Assembly (NCBI GenBank): GCA_012518325.1
Contig: JAAYSR010000224.1
Location: forward strand, 1-5,243
DNA from: Bacillota bacterium
GTDB lineage: Bacteria; Bacillota; Limnochordia; Darwinibacteriales; Darwinibacteriaceae
Length of the DNA: 5,243 nt
Direction: 5' to 3'
Shown here: positions 1-5,049 of the stretch, piece after piece
Layout: each line of letters opens with the position of its first letter
Position numbering within the stretch: position 1 is the stretch's first letter
Made by a program: the position numbers and the translations under genes
Notes under the pieces: model-generated
Databases searched by the model: none
Seen by the model: the letters and a program-made list of their open reading frames with translations, nothing else
What the model was told of the DNA's origin: nothing

Positions 1-116
1 CTCCACCTTCCTACTGAACTAATAAATTAGTATTCTTCACCGTATCAACAAATCCTACCGAGAAATAAGATTTCGCAGATTGTCCTAAGGTTCTGAAAGT
101 TAGTCCCCTCTTGATC
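1..116. other. AT-rich intergenic stretch, no gene seen
   Basis: This stretch is visibly richer in A and T than the coding DNA beside it, and I found no convincing reading frame on either strand. It contains a small inverted repeat, ACTAAT-AA-ATTAGT at 18-31, and a five-pair hairpin GAAAT-AAG-ATTTC near 62-74. Neither is followed by a T tract or placed before a gene in view. It is best read as the spacer beyond the end of the minus-strand operon. Confidence 0.5.
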
Positions 117-148
117 AAAAAAAGGGCCTGACCCTGCAGGTCAGACCC
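117..148 (-). terminator. Intrinsic terminator of the udk operon
   Basis: Read on the minus strand, a ten-pair stem (139-148 paired with 124-133) with a five-base loop (134-138) is followed directly by seven T residues (123-117). One stem pair is a G-U wobble in minus-strand RNA but a C-A mismatch in plus-strand RNA, so the structure favours minus-strand transcripts. The stem base lies 8 bases past the stop codon of the exporter gene, as expected for the end of the three-gene operon. Confidence 0.9.
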
Positions 149-156
149 CTTGCTTT

Positions 157-1038
157 TCAACTTTCACCCTGCGCCTCCAGGGCATCGGCCCGCCATACCA
201 GGAAGATCCCCAGGAGGGTAATCAGGCCGCCCAACACCTCCCGCAGGGCCGGAACTTCACCCAGGACAAAGACTGCCAGAATGGTAGAGCCCAGAGGCTC
301 CCCCAGGATGGTGGCGGAAACCATGGTCGCGGGTACATACTTTAAAGCCCAGTTCAGCGTGTTATGCCCTAATACAGTCGGGACTAGAGCCAGGGAAACA
401 AACATGATCCAGGTCCTGCCGCTGTAGCCTGTCCAGGGCAGTCCGGCAAACATAATGTACAAAGCCAAAACGATACTGGCACTCCCCAGGGTCAGGGCAG
501 AATAAAGGGCCAGGGGCAGGCTTTGCCGCAGCCTGCGGGCGACGATAAAATAGGCCGCCATCATCACCGCTCCCCCCAGGGCCAGGAGATCCCCCGCCAG
601 TTTCGAACTGCCTGCCCCAGACTGGGCTGAACCAACCAGCACGCTGCCAAGCACGGCAACGGAAAGGCCCAGCCACATCGCACCGGTAGGCTTTTCCCCT
701 AAAAAGACCGCGGCCATTAAAAACACCCAGATGGGCTGCGTCGCCACAAGCACCACTGAACTGGCTACGCTCGTCAGCTTTAGGGAGGTCATCCAGAGCA
801 AAAAGTGCAGGGCGAGGAACGCCCCTGCCGTCAGGGCGCTGAGCAGGTGCTGCTTTTTCAGTTTCTGGCTGAAAAGATCCTTCAGAGCTAAAGGCGCGAA
901 AAAAAGGGCGCCAAAAAACATGCGGTAAAAGGCAATCACCGGAGGCGGCGCATCCGCCAGCCGAATCAGGATCGCCGATGTGGATATGGCCGCCACCCCG
1001 GCTATTAGAAGTATGATCATTCTTTTTCTGGTCGGCAA
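157..1038 (-). CDS. EamA/DMT-family transporter
   Basis: This is an integral membrane protein of the drug/metabolite transporter superfamily, probably exporting a small metabolite. The substrate cannot be read from sequence. Its 293 residues fit the usual length of about 290-300. Ten hydrophobic segments form two EamA repeats, roughly residues 8-136 and 149-283. Family-like stretches include IAFYRM near 36-41, the LGE at the end of the first repeat and the NWALKY...LGEP region in the second. The N-terminus is short and basic (TRKR) and the C-terminal tail polar, as expected for an inside-facing end. The start is TTG, preceded by a GAGGGAG site with a short spacer; the alternative ATG at 1020 lies too far from that site. 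It begins 11 bases after the DUF1874 gene and is the last gene of the operon, just before the terminator. The family is certain; any link between its cargo and uridine kinase would be a guess. Confidence 0.9.
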   Translation of the reverse strand: MPTRKRMIILLIAGVAAISTSAILIRLADAPPPVIAFYRMFFGALFFAPLALKDLFSQKLKKQHLLSALTAGAFLALHFLLWMTSLKLTSVASSVVLVATQPIWVFLMAAVFLGEKPTGAMWLGLSVAVLGSVLVGSAQSGAGSSKLAGDLLALGGAVMMAAYFIVARRLRQSLPLALYSALTLGSASIVLALYIMFAGLPWTGYSGRTWIMFVSLALVPTVLGHNTLNWALKYVPATMVSATILGEPLGSTILAVFVLGEVPALREVLGGLITLLGIFLVWRADALEAQGES

Positions 1039-1042
1039 TGCT

Positions 1043-1049
1043 CTCCCTC
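1043..1049 (-). promoter_or_regulatory. Ribosome binding site of the DMT gene
   Basis: GAGGGAG on the minus strand lies immediately after the TGA stop of the preceding gene and 4 bases before the TTG codon at 1038. It is what supports the unusual TTG start over the downstream ATG at 1020. Its position at the stop codon suggests translational coupling. Confidence 0.55.
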
Positions 1050-1433
1050 TCAGTCCAGGCGCTCCAGCAGCTGCAGGCGAAATCCCACTGCGTAGATCTC
1101 GGCAACTGTCAGGATGCGGCCTTCTTCCGGCCTTTTGTTCAGTTTCAGAGCGATGGCCATTTGCCCTGCTTTTTGCACGTAATCGACGCGGTTCATGGGT
1201 ACAGGAACTCCCAGGACAGCAGAGAGGACCTCGGCGCTCGCGACATGGCCCACAGCGGACTCAAAGCCCCAGCGGCAAACTAGGCGGCGGGCTTCCTCAA
1301 AGTCCAGTTCCGACACCCTGTACAGCCCCTCTGCGGTGCAGACAGGCCCGTTAAAGAGGACCACCGGGTACTGGATCCCGTCTGCCAGCCGAAGCTCCTG
1401 CAGCTCCTCAGCGAAATATATTTGCTCTTCCAT
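1050..1433 (-). CDS. DUF1874 / AcrIII-1-like (Crn2-type) putative ring nuclease
   Basis: This 127-residue protein has the hallmarks of the DUF1874 (STIV B116-like) family: a VLFNGP strand, an EEARRLV helix, SAVGH, GVPVPMNR, RPEEGRIL and a closing LLERLD. Known members include the archaeal viral anti-CRISPR AcrIII-1 and the cellular enzyme Crn2, dimeric nucleases that cleave cyclic tetra-adenylate made by type III CRISPR. Counting from the ATG at 1433, His63, Arg82, Arg101 and Glu104 have the same mutual spacing as His47, Arg66, Arg85 and Glu88 of the viral enzyme as I recall them. Unlike the viral proteins of about 110 residues, this one has about 20 extra residues before the first core strand. 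A GTG at 1460, overlapping the udk stop as GTGA, would add nine residues, but its purine-rich site abuts the codon; the ATG has GGGGG seven bases upstream. It lies between udk and the exporter in one operon. Family membership is strong; cA4 cleavage is inferred. Confidence 0.85.
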   Translation of the reverse strand: MEEQIYFAEELQELRLADGIQYPVVLFNGPVCTAEGLYRVSELDFEEARRLVCRWGFESAVGHVASAEVLSAVLGVPVPMNRVDYVQKAGQMAIALKLNKRPEEGRILTVAEIYAVGFRLQLLERLD

Positions 1434-1456
1434 CAGGCAACCCCCACCATCTTTTT

Positions 1457-2098
1457 TCACTCCCGGGCAGCAGCCGTCAGACGGTTCTTTCCGTCGGACA
1501 GATACTGCCGCAGAACAGCTGCCACAGTCTCCAGAGCAACCTGGTTCCTGCCCCCTTCGGGCACAATCAGATCCGCATACTTCTTGGAAGGCTCCACAAA
1601 GGCCTCGTGCATGGGCTTGACCGTCTCCAGGTACTGGGTGCGGACCGATTCCAGGGTTCTGCCCCGCTGCTGCACATCCCGGATCAGTCTGCGCATAATC
1701 CGCACATCGGGATCGGTGTCCACAAAGACCTTCAGATCAAATTCCGCCCGCAGAAGGGGATTGTGTAACACCAGAATGCCTTCCACAATAACAATTGTCC
1801 GGGGCTCCACTGTTACCGTCCTTGAAGTGCGGACGTAATTAGCGAAGTCATAGACCGGAACCTCAACGCTCCTGCCGGACCTTAACGCCCGCAGATGCGC
1901 GATAAGCAGCCCGTCCTCGAAGGCATCGGGATGATCATAGTTTACTTTCAGACGATCTTCAAAACTGAGCTCCGTATTGGCAACATAATATGCGTCCTGG
2001 GGCACAATAACACAGCTGTCGCCCAGGGCGCTCTGCAGCGCCTTGGCAAAGGTGGTCTTTCCGGAGCCGGTGCCGCCTGCAATTCCTAAAATGAGCAT
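1457..2098 (-). CDS. udk: Uridine kinase
   Basis: This cytosolic enzyme phosphorylates uridine (and usually cytidine) to the monophosphate using ATP or GTP, in pyrimidine salvage. Its 213 residues match the usual 205-215. The P-loop GGTGSGKT lies at residues 8-15, PQDAYY at 33-38, the conserved VNYDHPDAF at about 52-60, then PVYDF, VEGIL, FVDTD, the arginine-rich MRRLIRDVQQRGR lid segment and EPSKKYADLIVPEGG near the end. All family landmarks are present. I chose the ATG at 2098 because AGGTGA lies 5 bases upstream and the P-loop starts at the normal distance; a GTG at 2146 would add 16 residues unlike the family. It is the first gene of a three-gene operon. The stop overlaps by four bases an alternative GTG start of the next gene. 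It is divergent from the DJ-1-like gene, and I see no clear promoter in the gap of about 100 bases. Confidence 0.95.
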   Translation of the reverse strand: MLILGIAGGTGSGKTTFAKALQSALGDSCVIVPQDAYYVANTELSFEDRLKVNYDHPDAFEDGLLIAHLRALRSGRSVEVPVYDFANYVRTSRTVTVEPRTIVIVEGILVLHNPLLRAEFDLKVFVDTDPDVRIMRRLIRDVQQRGRTLESVRTQYLETVKPMHEAFVEPSKKYADLIVPEGGRNQVALETVAAVLRQYLSDGKNRLTAAARE

Positions 2099-2103
2099 AA
2101 TCT

Positions 2104-2109
2104 TCACCT
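2104..2109 (-). promoter_or_regulatory. Ribosome binding site of udk
   Basis: AGGTGA on the minus strand sits 5 bases before the ATG at 2098. It fixes this start rather than the GTG at 2146, for which the long in-frame upstream extension would otherwise allow a longer protein. Confidence 0.7.
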
Positions 2110-2185
2110 GTTTTCTTAGATCAATGTAAAACCGAGGGGCAGACACAAGGAAATCATCGCCATTATCAAGAAATACTGTGCAGGA

Positions 2186-2191
2186 AAGGAG
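2186..2191 (+). promoter_or_regulatory. Ribosome binding site of the DJ-1/PfpI gene
   Basis: AAGGAG directly abuts an ATG at 2192, leaving no spacer, but lies 9 bases before a second in-frame ATG at 2201. The second ATG is therefore the more likely start. Confidence 0.7.
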
Positions 2192-2200
2192 ATGAACACT

Positions 2201-2707
2201 ATGAAAAAAGTTGCCCTCGTCATAGCTGAACAGCAGTTTCGGGATGAGGAATACCAGGTTCCCCGGGATCTGCTGCAGGAAGCCGGCTTTGAAGTGCTGA
2301 CCGTTTCCACAACCACAGACACTGCCGTGGGCAAGCTGGGGATGAAGGTCAATCCGGACACGCTCATCCAGGACCTCAGGCCGGAAGAGCTCGACGCCTT
2401 AGTCTTCATTGGCGGCGGAGGTTCGGAACAGTATTTCACAGACCCCCTCGCCCATGAGCTGGCCAAAGCCATGGTGGAGCAGGACAAAGTCCTGGGAGCA
2501 ATCTGCATCGCCCCGGTTATTCTGGCCAACGCCAAGGTGCTGGAGGGCAAGAACGCCACTGTCTTTCCTGACGGAGCAGATGTCCTCAAGCAAAACGGCG
2601 CAAACTACATCGACGTTAATGTAATTGTCGACGGCAAAATCATTACCGGCAACGGGCCGGAGGCCGCTGAAGACTTCGGCCGTGCTTTAGTCAAGCTACT
2701 CAGCTAA
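2201..2707 (+). CDS. DJ-1/PfpI family protein
   Basis: This is a 168-residue single-domain protein of the DJ-1/PfpI superfamily, whose members include protease-like, chaperone, glyoxalase/deglycase and stress-linked proteins. The exact activity cannot be assigned. The fold is visible as KKVALVIA (first strand), the FxDxE...P element with candidate acid Glu17, the LVFIGGGG turn near 67-74 and the nucleophile elbow GAICIAP with Cys102. Classical PfpI proteases have a His just after this Cys; here it is Ile, as in many DJ-1-like members, which argues against simple peptidase activity. The C-terminal part (DGKIITGNGPEAAEDFG) matches the family end. The ATG at 2201 is preferred over the one at 2192 because of spacing from AAGGAG. 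The gene is divergent from udk and convergent with niaR, whose 3' end it overlaps by 12 bases. Confidence 0.9.
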   Translation: MKKVALVIAEQQFRDEEYQVPRDLLQEAGFEVLTVSTTTDTAVGKLGMKVNPDTLIQDLRPEELDALVFIGGGGSEQYFTDPLAHELAKAMVEQDKVLGAICIAPVILANAKVLEGKNATVFPDGADVLKQNGANYIDVNVIVDGKIITGNGPEAAEDFGRALVKLLS

Positions 2708-3217
2708 ATAACCTGCTTTGCGCAGTGCGTCTCTAATCGCCCCGCAGGCTTCGCCTGTGGGGGTTTCTATGCGGTGCAGGTGGTATCCGTCTGTCAAAAG
2801 GGAAAGAGGCTCGGCCCGGAGCTCCTCCATTCTCGCCGCAAACTGGGCAACCTCAGCCCTGGTGGCAACCTGCAGATTGGCCGTGAGCTCACCGTAGAGG
2901 GGATGCTCGACTGTCACATCCAGCACCTTCCCCCCTAAATCCACGATCAGGTTCAGTTCATGGGCGATGGTTTCCCGGTCGCTGCCGTGGCGGACAGCAA
3001 TGGTGCAAAGATGGGAGGCTGTGGACGCAGGCTTGTAGAGAAAATATCCCTGGGGGGTGGCCACAATCTGTTCACCCCGGGCCCGAAGCACAGCCACATC
3101 GCCGACAATCACCTGCCGGGTCACCCCGAACAGGCTGCTTAAATGGGAACCGGTGAGAGGCTGGTCAGCTTCTTTCAGGAGGGCTATAATCTTTTCTCTG
3201 CGTTCTTCTTGCGTCAT
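2696..3217 (-). CDS. niaR: NiaR-type niacin-responsive transcriptional repressor
   Basis: This 173-residue DNA-binding protein has a winged helix-turn-helix (HTH_11 type) at about residues 5-60, followed by a 3H ligand domain at about 68-170. This is the architecture and length of NiaR/YrxA, which represses NAD synthesis and niacin uptake genes when niacin is present. The recognition-helix region is FGVTRQVIVGDV (30-41). In the 3H domain I see His77, the His86-Glu87-Leu motif, His105 in EHPLYGE, and the His146-x-His148 pair; several of these should bind the metal that positions nicotinate. The ATG at 3217 is chosen because AAGGGGG lies seven bases upstream. The frame stays open a further 35 codons to 3322, but that extension reads through the operator and promoter and is not real. 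The gene is divergent from niaX across a shared palindrome, so autoregulation is likely. Its last 12 bases overlap the DJ-1-like gene in convergent orientation. Confidence 0.92.
   Translation of the reverse strand: MTQEERREKIIALLKEADQPLTGSHLSSLFGVTRQVIVGDVAVLRARGEQIVATPQGYFLYKPASTASHLCTIAVRHGSDRETIAHELNLIVDLGGKVLDVTVEHPLYGELTANLQVATRAEVAQFAARMEELRAEPLSLLTDGYHLHRIETPTGEACGAIRDALRKAGYLAE
2740..2766 (+). terminator. Possible terminator of the DJ-1/PfpI gene inside niaR
   Basis: About 32 bases past the stop of the DJ-1-like gene, plus-strand RNA can form a ten-pair GC-rich hairpin (2740-2749 with 2753-2762), with one G-U pair and a UUC loop, followed by G and a short TTTCTAT run. In minus-strand RNA the wobble becomes an A-C mismatch, so the hairpin suits plus-strand transcripts. 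The T tract is short and the segment codes for the conserved end of NiaR, so this may be coincidence. Confidence 0.4.
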
Positions 3218-3224
3218 GGTGATT

Positions 3225-3231
3225 CCCCCTT
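3225..3231 (-). promoter_or_regulatory. Ribosome binding site of niaR
   Basis: AAGGGGG on the minus strand lies seven bases before the ATG at 3217. It marks the true start of niaR and rules against the longer open frame running back to 3322. Confidence 0.75.
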
Positions 3232-3240
3232 GATTCCTGC

Positions 3241-3269
3241 TTGCCAGAGGCACTCCGCTGGTGTATGAT
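3241..3269 (+). promoter_or_regulatory. Sigma-A-like promoter of niaX
   Basis: A -35 box TTGCCA (3241-3246) and a -10 box TATGAT (3264-3269) are separated by exactly 17 bases, a near-consensus housekeeping promoter. The expected transcription start, about seven bases on, falls inside the palindrome that begins at 3270, so a bound repressor would block initiation. Confidence 0.75.
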
Positions 3270-3293
3270 ACAGGTGTATATACACCTGTTGAA
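3265..3293 (-). promoter_or_regulatory. Sigma-A-like promoter of niaR
   Basis: On the minus strand, TTCAAC (3293-3288) and TATCAT (3270-3265) are separated by 17 bases. The spacer is filled almost entirely by the palindrome, so repressor binding should also shut off niaR. Its -10 box occupies nearly the same bases as the niaX -10 box on the other strand. The -35 match is only moderate. Confidence 0.6.
3270..3289. promoter_or_regulatory. Probable NiaR operator (perfect 20-bp palindrome)
   Basis: ACAGGTGTATATACACCTGT is identical to its own reverse complement over all 20 bases. It lies between the divergent niaR and niaX genes, on the transcription start region of niaX and within the core promoter of niaR. 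The ACAGGTGT/ACACCTGT half-sites resemble NiaR sites known in Firmicutes as I recall them. The placement next to niaR and a niacin uptake gene makes NiaR the obvious ligand-controlled binder. Confidence 0.88.
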
Positions 3294-3300
3294 CTCAGTT

Positions 3301-3306
3301 GAGGAG
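3301..3306 (+). promoter_or_regulatory. Ribosome binding site of niaX
   Basis: GAGGAG ends eight bases before the ATG at 3315. The in-frame GTG at 3306 overlaps this site and the ATG at 3321 is further away, so 3315 is the best start. Confidence 0.7.
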
Positions 3307-3314
3307 TGAAGATA

Positions 3315-3836
3315 ATGCGCATGACAATAAAAGACCTGCTCTACGGCGCTCTGCTCACCGCACTCGCCCTGTTGATTCCCCTGGCCTTCCAAGGCTGGCT
3401 GCAGATAGCAATCCCGCCCTTTTCCGCCACCCTGGCCAGCCACCTTCCGTCCATGCTGGCCATGACTATCAGTCCCTGGGTTGCAGTCCTGGTGGGCCTT
3501 GGCTCAAGCCTGGGCTTTCTAGTGACTCTAGGGCCCATTATCGCCCTGCGGGCCTTTATCCACGCCATCTTCGGCGCCGTCGGAGCTAAAGCCTACCGGA
3601 AAGGCCTCACCCTCTGGCAGGTGCTGCTGATTACCCTGCCCATCCACGCCTTGGGGGAGGCGGCAGTTGTGATGCCCTTCGGTTTCAGCCTCTACCAGGC
3701 ACTGATTGTAGTCGGCCTGGGCACCGCACTGCACCATGCGGCCGACAGCGCCATTACCCTTGCAGTCTACGGTTCCCTGCGCAAGGCAGGGGTGCCTTTA
3801 GGCCTGCCCGGCAAAGGCACTGTGCGCCAGGCGTAG
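3315..3836 (+). CDS. niaX: Niacin ECF transporter substrate-binding (S) component, NiaX-like
   Basis: This 173-residue, very hydrophobic protein has about six membrane segments and the small size typical of S components of energy-coupling factor vitamin transporters. It would bind niacin in the membrane and rely on a shared EcfA-A'-T module encoded elsewhere; none is in this window. Visible landmarks are the N-terminal KDLLYGALLTALALLIP helix, the IPPFSATLASHLPSMLAM segment, the GLGSSLGFL glycine-rich helix and a His/Glu-containing stretch (LPIHALGEA) in the later helices. The substrate call comes mainly from context: it is divergent from niaR and its predicted promoter runs into the shared palindrome. 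The start was chosen from the GAGGAG site. The last 39 bases overlap the aldo/keto reductase gene in convergent orientation. Another niacin-type transporter family of similar size (NiaY) is possible; membrane vitamin uptake is likely, the exact name less so. Confidence 0.8.
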   Translation: MRMTIKDLLYGALLTALALLIPLAFQGWLQIAIPPFSATLASHLPSMLAMTISPWVAVLVGLGSSLGFLVTLGPIIALRAFIHAIFGAVGAKAYRKGLTLWQVLLITLPIHALGEAAVVMPFGFSLYQALIVVGLGTALHHAADSAITLAVYGSLRKAGVPLGLPGKGTVRQA

Positions 3837-4934
3837 CGATTCAATAATTTCAATATGCTGGGGACAGACTGCCTCACACTGGCCGCAGGCGGCACAGCGT
3901 CCGGCATCCTCCTCTTTTTTCGCCAGGTTCTCATACATCCAGCGGGATCCGTCAAAATTGTTGTAGATGCTGGCATCATTAAACATGCTGAAGATGCGCG
4001 GAATCGCCACATTCTCGGGACAGGGCAGACAGTACCTGCAGTCGGTGCAGGGCACCTGCACACGGCTGGAGTAAATCTCCCTGGCCTTTTTGATCAGGGC
4101 CAGCTCCTCCCTGCTCAGCGAATTGGGAGCGGCCTCCGCCATAATCCGGATGTTTTCTTCTACTTCTTCCATGCGGTTCATGCCGCTCAGGATCAGGGAA
4201 ACCTCAGGATGGTCCGCTACCCAGCGGAAGGACCATTCAGCCGGAGTCCGCTGCACGGGGGCTGAGGCGAACAGTTCTTCAATCTCCTCCGGCAGGTTGC
4301 GCACCAGGCGCCCGCCCCGGAGAGGCTCCATCACAATAACCCCCAGGCCCTTGGAAGCGGCATACTTCAGGCCGGCCAGTCCTGCCTGGTAGTTTTCATC
4401 CATGTAGTTGAACTGGATCTGGCAGAAATCCCAAGGGTAGGCATCCGCAATTTCCCGGAAAGCGGGCAGCTCGTCATGGAAGGAAAACCCCACATGTCTG
4501 ATGAGGCCTTGCGCCTGCGCTTCCTCTAAAAACTCCAGAGCTTCATGTTCCAGTGCCTTGTGCCAAGATTCCAAATTAAGAGAATGAAGCAGGTAAAAGT
4601 CCACATAATCTACACCCAGGCGCCCGAGCTGTTCCTGGAAAATGCGGGCGCAGTCCTCAGGCTTTTCTAAGAGCCAGACGGGCATTTTTGTGGCAATATG
4701 TACTTTCTCGCGGTACCCGTCCTGAATTACCTTCCCCACAAACTCCTCACTCTTGCCGCCATGGTAGTTGTACGCAGTGTCCAAGTAATTGACACCGGCA
4801 TCGATGGCAGAGCGAACCATGGCCATCGCCTGCTCTTCATCGATTTCGCCGCTGGGCAGCGTCGGCAGCCGCATGCAGCCAAAGCCCAGCAGGCTTACTT
4901 CTACTCCAGTTCTGCCTATGATTCTCCTTTGCAC
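3798..4934 (-). CDS. Aldo/keto reductase with two 4Fe-4S cluster motifs
   Basis: This 378-residue protein joins an aldo/keto reductase barrel (about residues 1-280) to a C-terminal ferredoxin-like region, the arrangement of the COG1453 group common in anaerobes. The AKR catalytic tetrad is intact: Asp52, Tyr57, Lys83 and His117. Cluster motifs are CxxCxxCxxCP with Cys296, 299, 302 and 305, and CxxCxxCxxxCP with Cys347, 350, 353 and 357, enough for two 4Fe-4S centres. It is probably a cytosolic oxidoreductase passing electrons between NAD(P)H, a carbonyl or other substrate and the iron-sulfur clusters; the substrate is unknown. The start is GTG at 4934, with AAGGGG seven bases upstream and the family-typical RxxGRTGVEVSLLGFG opening just after. 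Its 3' end overlaps niaX by 39 bases in convergent orientation, and it is divergent from the rmuC-like gene. Confidence 0.93.
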   Translation of the reverse strand: MQRRIIGRTGVEVSLLGFGCMRLPTLPSGEIDEEQAMAMVRSAIDAGVNYLDTAYNYHGGKSEEFVGKVIQDGYREKVHIATKMPVWLLEKPEDCARIFQEQLGRLGVDYVDFYLLHSLNLESWHKALEHEALEFLEEAQAQGLIRHVGFSFHDELPAFREIADAYPWDFCQIQFNYMDENYQAGLAGLKYAASKGLGVIVMEPLRGGRLVRNLPEEIEELFASAPVQRTPAEWSFRWVADHPEVSLILSGMNRMEEVEENIRIMAEAAPNSLSREELALIKKAREIYSSRVQVPCTDCRYCLPCPENVAIPRIFSMFNDASIYNNFDGSRWMYENLAKKEEDAGRCAACGQCEAVCPQHIEIIESLRLAHSAFAGQA

Positions 4935-4941
4935 GTAATCA

Positions 4942-4947
4942 CCCCTT
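4942..4947 (-). promoter_or_regulatory. Ribosome binding site of the aldo/keto reductase
   Basis: AAGGGG on the minus strand lies seven bases before the GTG codon at 4934. It supports that non-ATG start; the next in-frame ATG (Met21) would cut into the first barrel strand. Confidence 0.65.
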
Positions 4948-5035
4948 TCTGTTTAATTCTAACCCTGCTTACTCTTTCCCTGCTGCCCACAAAAAACAGG
5001 AAAAGCAAAGGCAAGGGAGAACTGTGTCACTGGAC

Positions 5036-5041
5036 AAGGAG
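5036..5041 (+). promoter_or_regulatory. Ribosome binding site of the rmuC-like gene
   Basis: AAGGAG ends eight bases before the ATG at 5050, an ideal spacing. The GTG at 5041 overlaps the site itself and is unlikely to be the start. Confidence 0.7.
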
Positions 5042-5049
5042 TGAGCAGC

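Noticed and set aside
18..31. ACTAAT-AA-ATTAGT inverted repeat as an operator
   Set aside because: It is AT-only in most positions, short, and not placed upstream of any gene in view.
362..1105. 247-codon open frame on the minus strand overlapping the DMT gene
   Set aside because: It is a shifted frame over a clear EamA transporter, has low-complexity Arg/Gly/Pro-rich composition, no ribosome binding site and no recognisable domain.
1195..1838. Two plus-strand open frames over the DUF1874 and udk genes
   Set aside because: Both are antisense shadows; codons of the real genes explain the open frames.
2116..2589. 157-codon minus-strand open frame antisense to the DJ-1-like gene
   Set aside because: Ser-rich antisense translation of a conserved gene, with no sensible start signal.
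4956..4961. TAGAAT on the minus strand as the -10 box of the aldo/keto reductase
   Set aside because: The -10 match is good, but no -35-like box lies 16-18 bases upstream, so the promoter is not supported.
4972..5005. Hairpin in the gap between the reductase and rmuC-like genes
   Set aside because: The pairing of TTTCCCTG with CAGGAAA needs a bulge and a 14-base loop, so it is too weak to call a regulatory RNA structure.
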